Origin: Clostridium bornimense
GTDB lineage: Bacteria > Bacillota > Clostridia > Clostridiales > Clostridiaceae
DNA length: 64,000 bases
NCBI RefSeq assembly: GCF_000577895.1
Contig: NZ_HG917868.1
Coordinates: 992,001-1,056,000, forward strand
Reading direction: 5' to 3'
Below, in pieces: positions 54,431 to 63,990 of the stretch. The position numbers were made by a program, and so were the translations under genes. How positions within the stretch are numbered: the first letter of the stretch is position 1; each line of letters begins with the position of its first letter. Under the pieces are notes generated by a model. That model was given only the letters and a program-made list of their open reading frames with translations. It ran no database searches and was not told the origin of the DNA.

Positions 54431-55231
54431 ATGGCAATAACACAATGGAAGACTTTTTTATTTCCTTATGAGCAAGCAGTAAATGAGCTAAAGGTTAAAT
54501 TTAAGAGTATAAGAACTGAATTAAGAAGAAAAAATGATTATTCACCAGTAGAATTTGTTACGGGAAGAGTAAAAGAAATAAATTCTATACTGGAAAAAGT
54601 TAATAAGTATGATATTCCCATTGATAGGATAGAGTATGAGCTTGAAGATATAGCTGGTATAAGGATAATGTGTCAATTTGTTGATGATATATGGACTGTA
54701 ATTAATATAATTAGAGAAAGAAAAGATATGCAAATAGTTTATGAGAAAGACTATGTTACTAATGTGAAGGAAAGTGGATATAGAAGTTATCATATAGTAA
54801 TAAAATATCCTGTTAACATGTCAACTGGCCTTAAGATGATCTTAGCAGAAATTCAAATAAGAACTTTAGCTATGAACTTTTGGGCAACAATTGAACATTC
54901 ATTGAATTATAAATATAGAAAAGACTTACCAGAAGATGTAAGAGAAAGACTAAAAAATGCAGCTCATGCAGCATATAAATTAGATGAAGAGATGCGAATT
55001 ATAAAAGGTGAAATAATGGATGCTCAAAAACTATTTGAAATAAAATCTTCATTAGTTACAAGAATATCAGATAACATATTGGCATTAACTAATTTAGGAA
55101 AACATATAGAGGCGGCTAGATACAGAGAGCAACTTAATAGATTTTTAGAAAATGGAGAAGTTATAGACCTTACTAACTTATTATCATCTACAGAAAAAAC
55201 ACTTACTATGTATAAACATAGGTCATATTAG
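54431..55231 (+). CDS. relQ: Small alarmone synthetase (RelA/SpoT synthetase domain only)
   Basis: The 266-residue protein carries the GTP pyrophosphokinase domain that makes (p)ppGpp from ATP and GTP or GDP. Its motifs include DIAGIRIMCQFVDDIW and ESGYRSYHIVIKYPV. EIQIRTLAMNFWATIEHSLNYKYR follows, with the catalytic Glu. It lacks the hydrolase, TGS and ACT domains of long RelA proteins. It is longer than typical RelQ/YjbM by about 50 residues, forming a C-terminal helical extension. The symbol is by analogy. Confidence 0.88.
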   Translation: MAITQWKTFLFPYEQAVNELKVKFKSIRTELRRKNDYSPVEFVTGRVKEINSILEKVNKYDIPIDRIEYELEDIAGIRIMCQFVDDIWTVINIIRERKDMQIVYEKDYVTNVKESGYRSYHIVIKYPVNMSTGLKMILAEIQIRTLAMNFWATIEHSLNYKYRKDLPEDVRERLKNAAHAAYKLDEEMRIIKGEIMDAQKLFEIKSSLVTRISDNILALTNLGKHIEAARYREQLNRFLENGEVIDLTNLLSSTEKTLTMYKHRSY

Positions 55232-55236
55232 TATAA

Positions 55237-55277
55237 AAATGTTACAAAATAATAAAATTTTGTAACATTTTTTTATT
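55237..55277 (+). terminator. Terminator after the alarmone synthetase
   Basis: AAATGTTACAAAAT and ATTTTGTAACATTT form a perfect 14-bp stem followed by a T run. Confidence 0.9.
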
Positions 55278-55283
55278 ATAATT

Positions 55284-55313
55284 TGAAACTTTTTATTAAG
55301 TATCTAGTCTAAT
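55284..55313 (+). promoter_or_regulatory. ECF-type promoter before the sigma factor gene
   Basis: TGAAACTTTT (-35 from 55284) and GTCTAAT (-10 from 55307) are 17 bases apart. This resembles the promoters read by SigV/SigW-type ECF factors (TGAAAC with CGTCTAAT) rather than sigma-A. It lies 33 bases before the sigma gene, which suggests self-activation. Confidence 0.65.
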
Positions 55314-55345
55314 ATATGAAGGTTAGTATTAAGGAGGGGGCATAT

Positions 55346-55906
55346 TTGATAAACACATTATCAAGAATAAGTGTTAAAGGTAAACATAAAGAAACTAATG
55401 AAGAGAGTATAGAGAAAAGGGCGATTAAGGATGATAAGGCATTTGAGAAGCTTATGGAATACTATAAAGAATATTTGTACAAGACTGCATATTTATATGT
55501 AAAAAATGAAGCTGATGCATTAGATATAGTTGGGGAAACAATTTATAAGGGGTTTATTAGTAGAAAGAAACTTAAAGATCATACTCTTTTTAAAACTTGG
55601 ATAACTAGAATACTTATAAATAATGCAATAGATTTATTAAAGAAGAAAAAGAAACTATCTAGTGTGGATAATAATGATTTGTTTGTAGCAGGGAAAAATA
55701 TGGATGACGTTATAAAGTACATAGATTTATATGATGCCATAGATCTTCTAAATATAAAGTATAAGAATGCAATAATAATGAGATATTTCAACGGAATGAC
55801 TATAGAGGAGATAGCTAAGGTTATGGATTTGCCGGAGGGAACGGTGAAAACTTATTTACATAGAGGAAAACAATGTTTGGCAAGATTGTTAAAGGAGGAG
55901 GAGTAA
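55346..55906 (+). CDS. ECF-family RNA polymerase sigma factor
   Basis: The 186-residue protein has sigma region 2 (FEKLMEYYKEYLYKTAYLYVKNEADALDIVGETIYKGF) and region 4 (AIIMRYFNGMTIEEIAKVMDLPEGTVKTYLHRGKQCLARLL), without regions 1 and 3. TTG 55346 is preferred because GGAGGGGG lies upstream; the ATG at 55316 has no site. Its stop directly abuts the ATG of the DUF4179 gene. It is likely held inactive by that membrane protein and directs its own promoter. Confidence 0.92.
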   Translation: MINTLSRISVKGKHKETNEESIEKRAIKDDKAFEKLMEYYKEYLYKTAYLYVKNEADALDIVGETIYKGFISRKKLKDHTLFKTWITRILINNAIDLLKKKKKLSSVDNNDLFVAGKNMDDVIKYIDLYDAIDLLNIKYKNAIIMRYFNGMTIEEIAKVMDLPEGTVKTYLHRGKQCLARLLKEEE

Positions 55907-56953
55907 ATGAGTAAGTTTGATGAAATAAAAATTCCAATGAATATAGAAGACGTTATAAGAAAAGAGATAAAGAGAGGGAAGCGATATCAAAGAAGGAGGA
56001 AAATTGAAGTTGTTATAATAGCTATTACAATAATTGTCGCAGTACTAGCTATAATAAAATCTGAAAATATATTTTATAAAAATTATTTGGAGTCAAAACA
56101 TAAAGACGAAAAAGGAAATATAAATTCATTATATGATAAAGAGATAAATGAGTATAAAAATGAAATAAATAAGAGTTCTGAGGATAATGATGTAGTTATG
56201 ACACTCAAAGAAGCAATTTTAGATAATAATAATTTAATAGTACAGATAAATGTGGATTACAGTAAGTATCTATCTAAACATAATGAGGAGGTTAATATTG
56301 ATAGAGAAGAAATAGACATTAAGAATATTAGTTTGTATAGCTATGAATCAACAATAGATGGAAATACTGTGAGTCTTATTTCTGATATATTAAAATTTAA
56401 TAGTGTAGATAATTGTGATATTGTACTTAATTTTTTAGTAGAAGATTTTAATGATAGTGATACTCATGATGTAAACTTATCTATAAGTAAGGTTTTTATT
56501 CAAAGAATAGATATTAACTCAAGTATGTCTATAGATGGGAATTGGAATTTTAATTTTGGAGTTGATAATAAGTTATTAAATAAAGTTAATGTAAAAATGA
56601 TAAATAAAGAAATATATGTTCCGAATGATAACCCTATAGATATTCAGCATATGGATATAAGTGAAGTTCGTGTATCTCCTATATCTATAAATGTTAAATA
56701 TATAAAATATTCAGGTAGGGGTTCAAATAATATAGTGTATTTTACTGTTGAAGATGAAAAAGGTAATAAACTAGAAAATCTATATGTAGACGAAAGTCAC
56801 AGTCAGTGGTGTTATGCAGAATATATTATACCAGAAGATGCTAAAAAGCTAGTAATCAAACCATATATAGAATATTTATATGGAGAAAGTGAAGCAAGAG
56901 AAACGGAAATACAGTGGTTTGAAAATGATTTTATAGAGATTGAATTAAAATAA
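55907..56953 (+). CDS. Membrane-anchored DUF4179-like protein, likely anti-sigma factor
   Basis: The 348-residue protein has a basic cytosolic N-terminus of about 34 residues (EDVIRKEIKRGKRYQRRRK) and one membrane helix (about 34-52). An extracellular region of about 295 residues follows, which is Asn/Asp/Ile-rich and beta-like. This is the layout of DUF4179/RsiV-like anti-sigma partners coded directly behind ECF sigma genes. The signal it senses is unknown. AAGGAGGAGG lies before the ATG. Confidence 0.75.
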   Translation: MSKFDEIKIPMNIEDVIRKEIKRGKRYQRRRKIEVVIIAITIIVAVLAIIKSENIFYKNYLESKHKDEKGNINSLYDKEINEYKNEINKSSEDNDVVMTLKEAILDNNNLIVQINVDYSKYLSKHNEEVNIDREEIDIKNISLYSYESTIDGNTVSLISDILKFNSVDNCDIVLNFLVEDFNDSDTHDVNLSISKVFIQRIDINSSMSIDGNWNFNFGVDNKLLNKVNVKMINKEIYVPNDNPIDIQHMDISEVRVSPISINVKYIKYSGRGSNNIVYFTVEDEKGNKLENLYVDESHSQWCYAEYIIPEDAKKLVIKPYIEYLYGESEARETEIQWFENDFIEIELK

Positions 56954-56954
56954 A

Positions 56955-57005
56955 AATAAGGGGTGTAGCACAAAAATTAACTGGATTAGTGCTACGACCC
57001 TATTT
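56955..57005. terminator. Bidirectional terminator
   Basis: AATAAGGGGTGTAGCAC pairs with GTGCTACGACCCTATT with one bulge and a 17-base loop. It separates the DUF4179 gene from the converging DMT gene. Confidence 0.7.
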
Positions 57006-57022
57006 AATAATATAGTAAAATC

Positions 57023-57889
57023 TTATGAAACTGTTGTTTTTGATAATTTTTTATTATAAAAGAAAGTAAATAATGCTGCAGTTAAAATTAAAGCATATCC
57101 AATATAACTAAGTATATCAGGGATTTCACCCCAAAGAATAAATCCGATGATAGCAGCAAAAATTATATTAGTATAATCAAAAATAGATATTTCTGAAGCC
57201 GGAGCATACTTATAAGCATTAGTTATTGCAAATTGACCAACTGATGCAAATACACCAGCCAGCATTAAGTAAGTAAATTCTGTTAGAGAAAGAGGTTTGA
57301 AGTTAAATAACATAAATACTCCTGTTACTATCATGGAAAAAGATGAAAAGAAAAATACGATAGTAGCAGGTGCTTCTTTATCTCTTAAGTATCTTACAAA
57401 GGTGTAAGCAGCTCCAGCGGAAGCACCAGAAATAAATCCAATTAAATACGGAATTGTTTCAACATCAAAAGATGGTTTTATAATAAATAAACTTCCTATA
57501 AATGCAATAATTACAGCAGTAATTTGTGTTAGTGATATTTTTTCTTTTAAGAATAAGTATGAAAAAAGTATAAGAAAAAATGGTGAAAGTTTATTTAGCA
57601 TTGAAGAATCTGAAAGATTCATATGACCAATTGCATAAAAATTAAATATAATTCCTAAGGTTCCCGCAAAGCTACGACCTATAAGAGCCATTCTATTTTC
57701 TTTTTTTCCAATTAAAGATTGCTTGTTTTTTATAATCATAAATAATGCCACTAAAAATGAAACTAAGTTTCTAAAAAAGGCTTTTTCCATTGAAGGAACA
57801 TCACCTGCTAATTTCACAAAAGTACTCATAAGAGCAAATCCTAGTGCTGAAATTATGAGAAAAAATATTGCTAAGTTTTTATTTTTCAT
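57023..57889 (-). CDS. DMT-superfamily (EamA) transporter
   Basis: The 288-residue protein has ten membrane segments in two EamA repeats. The first includes MSTFVKLAGDVPSMEKAFFRNLVSFLVALF and the second AGAAYTFVRYLRDKEAP. Such proteins export amino acids or other metabolites; the substrate is unknown. AGGAGGATT lies before the ATG at 57889. It is a single gene behind leuS in the same orientation, separated from it by a repeat-like hairpin. Confidence 0.9.
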   Translation of the reverse strand: MKNKNLAIFFLIISALGFALMSTFVKLAGDVPSMEKAFFRNLVSFLVALFMIIKNKQSLIGKKENRMALIGRSFAGTLGIIFNFYAIGHMNLSDSSMLNKLSPFFLILFSYLFLKEKISLTQITAVIIAFIGSLFIIKPSFDVETIPYLIGFISGASAGAAYTFVRYLRDKEAPATIVFFFSSFSMIVTGVFMLFNFKPLSLTEFTYLMLAGVFASVGQFAITNAYKYAPASEISIFDYTNIIFAAIIGFILWGEIPDILSYIGYALILTAALFTFFYNKKLSKTTVS

Positions 57890-57949
57890 ATAATCCTCCT
57901 AAATAATTTACGATAACAGTTATCAGTGTACAATTCACAATGGTGTACT

Positions 57950-57998
57950 GAATAGGGCTATCGCTTACGAAATTTATTCGTTATTGCGACAGCCCCTT
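57950..57998 (-). terminator. Long imperfect hairpin after leuS
   Basis: AGGGCTATCGCTTACGAA pairs with TTCGTTATTGCGACAGCCC with a few mismatches. Its GGGGCTGTCG end recurs at 63667. It follows the leuS stop by about 13 bases and probably ends leuS transcription. Confidence 0.65.
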
Positions 57999-58010
57999 AA
58001 TTTATAAAAA

Positions 58011-60446
58011 TTATTTTATAACTATATTAACTAATCTACCTTTAATAACGATAACTTTAACTACTGTTTTATCACCTATAGCAGCTTTTACAGAATCATT
58101 ATCTAAAGCAGCAGCTTTAATTTCTTCTTCTTCTAGTCCACTAGCAATATTAATTTTAGCTTTAATTTTACCGTTAACTTGAATTGCTATTTCAACTTCA
58201 TCTTTAACAAGAGCAGATTCATCACATACTGGATATTTTGCATTAAATACAGAATCATTGTTTCCAAAAGCTTCCCAAAGATCTTCAGCTAAGTGAGGGG
58301 CAAATGGAGCAAGTAACTTAATATAATCTATGCAAGTGTCTTTTAAGAAATTAAGATTCTTGTCTTTTTCATTGATATATTTAGAAAGTGCATTTGTGAA
58401 TTCCATCATTCTTGCTATAGAAGTATTAAATTGGAATTTTTCTGTATCGGTTTCTACGCTCTTAATAGTATGATTTCTAACGAAGTTAAGTTCTTTTTCT
58501 AGTTTATCCATTGTATCTTTATTATTTTCACCAGATTTTATAGCAGCTAAAGCAGTTCCAAGAATTCTTTCCATTCTTTCAACGAATTTGCTTATAGATT
58601 TGATACCATCATCACTCCAAGCTCCACCTTCTTCATATTGGAAGCCAAACATTAAGTATAGTCTAAATACATCAGCACCATATTCTTTGATATAGTCATC
58701 TGGAGAAATAGTATTTCCTTTAGATTTACTCATTTTTAGTCCATCTGGTCCAAGGATAAGACCTTGATGTTTTAATGAAGTAAATGGTTCGTCAAAATTA
58801 AGATATCCCATGTCTCTTAATGCTTTATTAATAAATCTTGCATATAGAAGGTGCATACAAGCATGTTCTGGTCCTCCAACATACATATCTACTGGTAACA
58901 TTTTATTTACTATCTCAGAGTCAAATGGTTTTTCGGTATTATGAGGATCTGCATATCTTAAGTAGTACCAAGAAGAACATACAAATGTATCTAAAGTATC
59001 TGCATCTCTCTTAGCTGGTTTGCCACATTTAGGACATGTAGTATTAATAAATTCGTCACATTTAGCTAATGGTGATTTTCCATCTGGAGTAAATTCTACA
59101 TTGTATGGTAGTTGTACTGGAAGATCTTTTTCCGGTACTGGAACAACGCCACAGTGATCGCAATGAATAACTGGGATAGGTGCTCCCCAATATCTTTGTC
59201 TAGATACTAGCCAGTCTCTCAATCTATAGTTAACTTTTAAAGAACCATTCTTAGATTCTTCTAGTTTTTTAACAATTGCTAATTTTGCTTCATCGCCTTT
59301 TAATCCATCAAATTCACCAGAGTTTACAAGTAGTCCATACTCAGTAAATGGAAGGTCTCCACCTTCAATAACTCTTGTTATTGGTAAATTGTATTTAGTA
59401 GCAAATGCAAAATCTCTTTCATCATGAGCTGGAACAGCCATAACAGCTCCAGTACCATATGATGCAATTACATAGTCACCAACCCATATTGGTACTTCTT
59501 TTCCGTTGATTGGATTAATAGCGTAGGCACCAGTAAATACACCAGTTTTTTCTCTTGTAATAGATTGTCTTTCTATTTCAGATTGTTTTGCAGTAGCTTC
59601 TTTATAACTTTCGATTTCTGCCTTATACTCATCTTTTACTACTTCGTCTACTAATGGACTTTCTGGTGCTAAAACAACATAAGTAACACCATTTAGAGTG
59701 TCTACTCTTGTTGTAAATACATCAAATTGAACATCGCTATCTTTAACTTTAAAAGTTACTTCTGCTCCATTTGATTTTCCGATCCAATGACGTTGCATAG
59801 CTTTAGTTTTTTCAGGCCAATCTAAATCATCAAGTTTTTCTAATAATTCATCTGCATAATCAGTAATTTTGAAGAACCACTGAGTAAGATTTTTTTTAGT
59901 TACTTCGGAATTACATCTTTCACAAGCACCATCAACTACTTGTTCATTAGCTAAAACTGTGTTACATGAAGGACACCAGTTCACTGGAGCATTTTTTCTA
60001 TAAGCTAATCCTTTTTCATAAAGTTTTAAGAATAACCATTGAGTCCATTTATAATAATCTTCAGAGCAAGTTATTACTTCATTTTCCCAGTTGAACATAG
60101 CTCCCATAGCCTTTAATTGTTCTTCCATTGTTTTTATATTTTTAAAAGTAGAGTCTTTTGGATGAATGCCTGTCTTTATAGCATAGTTTTCAGCAGGTAA
60201 TCCAAAAGCATCAAAGCCCATTGGTTGAAATACGTTGTAGCCGTGCATTCTTTTAAATCTAGCCCAAGAATCTACAGGACCGTAGTTAAACCAGTGACCA
60301 GCATGAAGTTTAGCTCCTGATGGATAAGAAAACATTTCAAGAACATATAGTTTCTTATCTAGATTACTTCCATCAAATTTATAAGTTTCATCTTCACTCC
60401 ATTTTTTTTGCCATTTAGCATCAATTTTAGTTGAGTACTTTTCCAT
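58011..60446 (-). CDS. leuS: Leucyl-tRNA synthetase
   Basis: This class I synthetase charges tRNA-Leu. The 811-residue protein has the [23 protein letters not shown] region, a zinc-type insertion ([21 protein letters not shown]), and the CP1 editing domain (about 220-420) with [17 protein letters not shown]. The KMSKS loop is in [13 protein letters not shown], and a C-terminal anticodon domain follows. ATG 60446 is preferred since the longer in-frame start at 60470 has no ribosome binding site. It lies behind a T-box leader. Confidence 0.97.
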   Translation of the reverse strand: MEKYSTKIDAKWQKKWSEDETYKFDGSNLDKKLYVLEMFSYPSGAKLHAGHWFNYGPVDSWARFKRMHGYNVFQPMGFDAFGLPAENYAIKTGIHPKDSTFKNIKTMEEQLKAMGAMFNWENEVITCSEDYYKWTQWLFLKLYEKGLAYRKNAPVNWCPSCNTVLANEQVVDGACERCNSEVTKKNLTQWFFKITDYADELLEKLDDLDWPEKTKAMQRHWIGKSNGAEVTFKVKDSDVQFDVFTTRVDTLNGVTYVVLAPESPLVDEVVKDEYKAEIESYKEATAKQSEIERQSITREKTGVFTGAYAINPINGKEVPIWVGDYVIASYGTGAVMAVPAHDERDFAFATKYNLPITRVIEGGDLPFTEYGLLVNSGEFDGLKGDEAKLAIVKKLEESKNGSLKVNYRLRDWLVSRQRYWGAPIPVIHCDHCGVVPVPEKDLPVQLPYNVEFTPDGKSPLAKCDEFINTTCPKCGKPAKRDADTLDTFVCSSWYYLRYADPHNTEKPFDSEIVNKMLPVDMYVGGPEHACMHLLYARFINKALRDMGYLNFDEPFTSLKHQGLILGPDGLKMSKSKGNTISPDDYIKEYGADVFRLYLMFGFQYEEGGAWSDDGIKSISKFVERMERILGTALAAIKSGENNKDTMDKLEKELNFVRNHTIKSVETDTEKFQFNTSIARMMEFTNALSKYINEKDKNLNFLKDTCIDYIKLLAPFAPHLAEDLWEAFGNNDSVFNAKYPVCDESALVKDEVEIAIQVNGKIKAKINIASGLEEEEIKAAALDNDSVKAAIGDKTVVKVIVIKGRLVNIVIK

Positions 60447-60488
60447 TTTTTTAATCGCTCCTTTTATCATAAAAGTTAATAAATAACA

Positions 60489-60725
60489 TAAAAAAGCTTT
60501 CGTCTCAAATTTAGAGACGAAAGCTATACTTCCGCGGTACCACTCTAGTTAAGTATAATCATACTTCACTTACAAAATAACGGCTTTTACCGTGCTAATT
60601 TTTTAAATTAGCAAGCTCCATGATAAGTTCATGCTATTCCTTACTGTTTTACACCAACCAACAGTTCTCTTAACTAAGAAATTTAGCATTACTACTTCAT
60701 TTCAATGCTTAATATAAAGTTATAA
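60489..60725 (-). promoter_or_regulatory. T-box leader of leuS
   Basis: Read on the minus strand, the leader shows stem I and a likely specifier codon CTT (plus positions 60625-60627). The T-box AGAGTGGTACCGCGG follows (60532-60546), then the terminator AGCTTTCGTCTC/GAGACGAAAGCT (60495-60525) with a T run. Uncharged tRNA-Leu should pair with the specifier and the T-box bulge to prevent termination. The specifier is placed by inspection. Confidence 0.92.
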
Positions 60726-60729
60726 TATT

Positions 60730-60758
60730 ACTTTATATAAAATAATATTTATTGTCAA
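60730..60758 (-). promoter_or_regulatory. Promoter of the leuS leader
   Basis: On the minus strand a consensus TTGACA (60758-60753) is followed after 17 bases by TAAAGT (60735-60730). The same pair of boxes and the same spacing occur before the FMN riboswitch. Confidence 0.6.
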
Positions 60759-60875
60759 GGAAAAGAAATATTAAATTTATTTTGGAATTATATATTATTC
60801 AATAAAAGTTTACTATTTTGAATATCAAAATTAGTGTATAATACTATAGGAAGATAACTAGAAAGGAGTAATTTA

Positions 60876-61628
60876 ATGTTTTTAGTGAAAGGTTTTTTAG
60901 CTTCAACTTTTAAACCAGAAGAATATAAAGAAGTAAGAAAAAAAGGCATGCAATATGGTTTTTTATATCTATTTATAGCTATATTATTATTTACTGTAAT
61001 TACTGTTATACCAGTGATAGGGCCTATGCAAAAAACATTTAATAAAATAACAAATGAAGTTATACCTCCATTTACTATAAAAAGTGGTGAAATGTCACTT
61101 AAAAATGGGGAAGACTTTTATGAAAAAGAATTAGATGGTTCAGTATTTATGGTAGATTTAAATGCGGAAAATGATAATACAGATCAATTTAACAAATATA
61201 TAAGTGGAATATTAATTAGTAAAAATAAAATTTATATAAAAACACCTAATGAAAGTATGGATTTTAATATAGATAAAAGATTTAACATAGATGATGAAGA
61301 AATTAAAAAGTTTATGCCTATGATGAAAATAGGAATGATAATATCATTTTTCTTTATTATAGTGGTAAATTTTATTAGCTATTTATGGGTAAGTCTAATA
61401 ATTGCATTGGTTGGAAATATAGCTAAATCTATATTGAAAGTAAATTTATCTTTTAAAGAGTTGTTCAATATGGCCTTATACTCTTTGACTACACCATTAT
61501 TAGTTGTATTAATAATGAGTTTTGTATATCCATTGTCGTCAGATGCTAACACATTTATCATTATGGTATTAGGGGCTATAACAATAATAAGAGGAATAAA
61601 ATCAATGAAAGTCAATATAAATGTTTAG
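60876..61628 (+). CDS. DUF1189-like membrane protein, first tandem copy
   Basis: The 250-residue protein has one membrane helix near the N-terminus (about 24-48). An extracellular domain of about 100 residues follows, then three to four C-terminal helices (about 155-245). The YGFLYLFIAILLFTVIT helix after a short amphipathic start and the later SFKELFNMALYSLTTPLLVVL segment fit DUF1189 proteins (B. subtilis YqgB/YvdC-like). The function is unknown. GAAAGGAG lies before the ATG. Confidence 0.75.
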   Translation: MFLVKGFLASTFKPEEYKEVRKKGMQYGFLYLFIAILLFTVITVIPVIGPMQKTFNKITNEVIPPFTIKSGEMSLKNGEDFYEKELDGSVFMVDLNAENDNTDQFNKYISGILISKNKIYIKTPNESMDFNIDKRFNIDDEEIKKFMPMMKIGMIISFFFIIVVNFISYLWVSLIIALVGNIAKSILKVNLSFKELFNMALYSLTTPLLVVLIMSFVYPLSSDANTFIIMVLGAITIIRGIKSMKVNINV

Positions 61629-61697
61629 AGAAGATAAATTATTTAATTTTATATCTACAAAAATATTATAGGAAGTAGTACACAGGAGGAGAAAAAG

Positions 61698-62543
61698 ATG
61701 AATTTTTTTAAGTATTTTGCAATAGCGATAGCTAAACCTAAACAGTATCATAAATTTATGAAAGTTAGTTTAAAGAAAGGTTTTTTATACTTATTTATTT
61801 TAGTACTTTTAACAAGTATACCATATATATTTTATAGTGCTAAAAACAACAAAGATATTTACGAAAAATTACAAGTTATATCTACAATTGTAAAAAATGA
61901 TATCCCTGATTTTGAAATGACAAAAGATAAACTTACTATAAAAGAAGATGTTTCTATTGATAAGGATATAGATGGAATTAGAGTTATAGTAGATAAAAAT
62001 AAAGATATAGAAGTTTCAGAAATAGCAAAAATGGGATCAGCTGTAGTTTTAGATAAGAATAAAATTGCTATTGTAGCAAATGGTCAAGGATCAGTGACTT
62101 CTGTTCCAAATGAAAAGTTAGAAGACAATAAGCTAACTAAAGCTGATTTGCAAAAGCAAGTGGATGAAGGTTATATTCCAGCAAAAAAGAATGCTTCTAA
62201 AGTAGGTGTAGCAAGTTTAATAAGTAATACATTGGTTAACTATGGACTATTTTTAATAGTTACAGCAATAGTAGCAGGAGTTTCAATTGTTACAGCTAAA
62301 AACTTATATATTAAGATGTCATATAAAGATTTATTTAGGATTTCTTTATTTGCTATGACAACATCAATTTTTGTAAATCTATTTGTTATGTTCTCACCAA
62401 CTTTATCAAAGGGTGGAATTATATTTGTTATAGCGCCAGCATTGATTTATATGTGGTTTGGATTAAAGCATATAAAATTAAATGGATATGCTGAAGAAAT
62501 TTCATATAAAGAGGAGCCTAAGAGAGTAGAACCTAAGCTATAA
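61698..62543 (+). CDS. DUF1189-like membrane protein, second tandem copy
   Basis: The 281-residue protein has the same plan as the preceding gene. An N-terminal helix is followed by an outside domain (about 45-170) with IVKNDIPDFEMTKDKLTIKEDVSIDKDIDG. Helices from about 172 follow, including the shared SYKDLFRISLFAMTTSIFVNLFV segment. It ends in an acidic/basic tail (EEISYKEEPKRVEPKL). The pair is probably an old duplication. AGGAGGAG lies before the ATG, and a 69-base gap separates the two genes. Confidence 0.75.
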   Translation: MNFFKYFAIAIAKPKQYHKFMKVSLKKGFLYLFILVLLTSIPYIFYSAKNNKDIYEKLQVISTIVKNDIPDFEMTKDKLTIKEDVSIDKDIDGIRVIVDKNKDIEVSEIAKMGSAVVLDKNKIAIVANGQGSVTSVPNEKLEDNKLTKADLQKQVDEGYIPAKKNASKVGVASLISNTLVNYGLFLIVTAIVAGVSIVTAKNLYIKMSYKDLFRISLFAMTTSIFVNLFVMFSPTLSKGGIIFVIAPALIYMWFGLKHIKLNGYAEEISYKEEPKRVEPKL

Positions 62544-62545
62544 TA

Positions 62546-62586
62546 AAAAAGCCTCAAGATAACTTTTGTTATTTTGAGGCTTTTTC
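62546..62586. terminator. Bidirectional terminator
   Basis: AAAAAGCCTCAAGATAAC and GTTATTTTGAGGCTTTTT pair with one G-U-type mismatch around a four-base loop. It ends both the DUF1189 pair and the converging permease operon. Confidence 0.88.
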
Positions 62587-63108
62587 GTATATTGCAATTA
62601 AAGATTTTTTATCCATAAAGTAGTTAACAATGTAGCCCATTAATATGACACCAGGAATATCTATGATAAGTCTAGCTATTGTAAATTTATATCCTAGAGA
62701 TGAAAATTCAAATAGCAATGTGGAAATTTTTACAACACACCAAGTGTTCATAAAAATAATTATATTACTAAACCTTGCACCTTTTTTAAGAAGAACTGTG
62801 GTAAATGGAAAAGCTGCATACATGGGTCCAGCAGCAATAGAAGCAATTAGCATTGATAGAAATATACCAATAAGTCCAGAGTTATTCCCCATATACTTAA
62901 TTAATTTTTCTCTAGGAACCCATACATCAATAAGTCCTAGTAAAATCATAATAGGAGGTAATACAGAAATCATTTGTACAAAGCTATCTGTTGCACTTAG
63001 AATACTTTTATATCCGATAGACTTATTTAGCAATGATATTATAATAAGTAAAGTTAGAGAAAAAGCAAAGAACTTATATCTTTTAATTACTTTTATAAAA
63101 TTATTCAT
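62569..63108 (-). CDS. Half-size permease, second gene (YraQ/ArsP-like)
   Basis: The 179-residue protein has about four to five membrane helices. The segment YMGNNSGLIGIFLSMLIASIAAGPMYAAFPFTTVLL contains the Gly/Pro-rich kinked helix of the YraQ/ArsP permease fold. The same pattern occurs in the gene just upstream (LIGNSSGFLGIVLSALIGSIVLMPTFVAFSTGNMLL). The two halves together would make one full permease. Its ATG overlaps the previous stop by four bases (ATGA). The substrate is unknown. Confidence 0.75.
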   Translation of the reverse strand: MNNFIKVIKRYKFFAFSLTLLIIISLLNKSIGYKSILSATDSFVQMISVLPPIMILLGLIDVWVPREKLIKYMGNNSGLIGIFLSMLIASIAAGPMYAAFPFTTVLLKKGARFSNIIIFMNTWCVVKISTLLFEFSSLGYKFTIARLIIDIPGVILMGYIVNYFMDKKSLIAIYEKASK

Positions 63109-63590
63109 AAGAACATCATTACCTTTCTGATTAAAATTGCTACAATAAAGGAAAATAGAAAAGCAATAAAATTTCTAAGAATGGCAGCTTTTTTGCCAAT
63201 ATATTGAGATTCTAATGATATAGTCATTATTCCTACTAATGTTAAAGTAGATATTAGAGCTGCGACTTGGGGATATCCTGCATTATTTTGAAGTAACATA
63301 TTTCCAGTTGAAAAGGCCACAAAGGTTGGCATAAGTACAATTGAACCTATTAATGCTGAAAGGACTATCCCAAGAAATCCTGAGCTATTACCGATTAATT
63401 TTGAAATAGTGGAAGGTTCGACAATTGAAAGAATGATTCCCACAATTATTATGATACCTAAAAATTGTGGCATTATTTTTTCAAAAGAAGTAACTGATAT
63501 TTTTAGAGAATGTATAGTTTTTTTCTTATCCTTTAGAAAAGAGATTATCAATAATACAAGTGATAGGGTATATAAGATAATTGCTGTCAT
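63105..63590 (-). CDS. Half-size permease, first gene (YraQ/ArsP-like)
   Basis: The 161-residue protein has about four membrane helices: an N-terminal one, one at about 42-60, the conserved kinked helix (about 65-100), and a final one at about 138-158. It is homologous to the downstream gene in the kinked helix. Full-length members of this permease group (about 300-350 residues) fuse two such halves. GAGGT lies before the ATG at 63590. The pair forms an operon. Confidence 0.75.
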   Translation of the reverse strand: MTAIILYTLSLVLLIISFLKDKKKTIHSLKISVTSFEKIMPQFLGIIIIVGIILSIVEPSTISKLIGNSSGFLGIVLSALIGSIVLMPTFVAFSTGNMLLQNNAGYPQVAALISTLTLVGIMTISLESQYIGKKAAILRNFIAFLFSFIVAILIRKVMMFL

Positions 63591-63731
63591 AATACCTCAA
63601 TTATAAAAATTATTACGTTATTATGATATGCAGGATTATTAATGATTGTTACATATAAATAGAAAGGGGGCTGTCGAACAAAGGAGTGTGGTAGCTTTTT
63701 CAGCAAAATAGAGTAAATGAAAGGTATAGTG

Positions 63732-63990
63732 CAGGGCACAAGTATCAGGGCACAAGGCACAGGTATGGATGAAATTTTAAGTTTTTAGTTGAATGATATA
63801 AGTTAGGCTATGTCTCTTATTTATATCACAGCTAATATAAAAGTCATTGCAGGGGGCTAATGAAGGTTGCACCTTCATATAGCTTGGTAAATATATGGAT
63901 TTATAGTAAATATGAGAACGCATTGCTGTCCGCAGGACTATAATAAAATTCCTTCCCAAGAGGAATTTTCACCTTACTTGTGCCCTGTGC
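63732..63990. repeat. Repeat family B, copy 2, in a gene-free end region
   Basis: CAGGGCACAAGT (63732-63743) and its inverse ACTTGTGCCCTG (63976-63987) bound the unit. CAGGGCACAAG is also repeated directly at 63747-63757. Inside, GGGGCTAATGAAGGTTGCAC, then CTTCATATAGCTT (from 63853), and TTCACCTTACTTGTGCC (from 63968) match copy 1 at 48061-48214. The whole stretch 63591-64000 has no gene; a GGGGGCTGTCG piece at 63665 resembles the leuS 3' hairpin. Confidence 0.6.

Noticed and set aside
62645-63130. Frame of 161 codons on the plus strand across the permease genes
   Set aside because: It is the mirror of hydrophobic codons in the two half-permease genes. The minus-strand genes have the ribosome binding sites and overlap typical of an operon.
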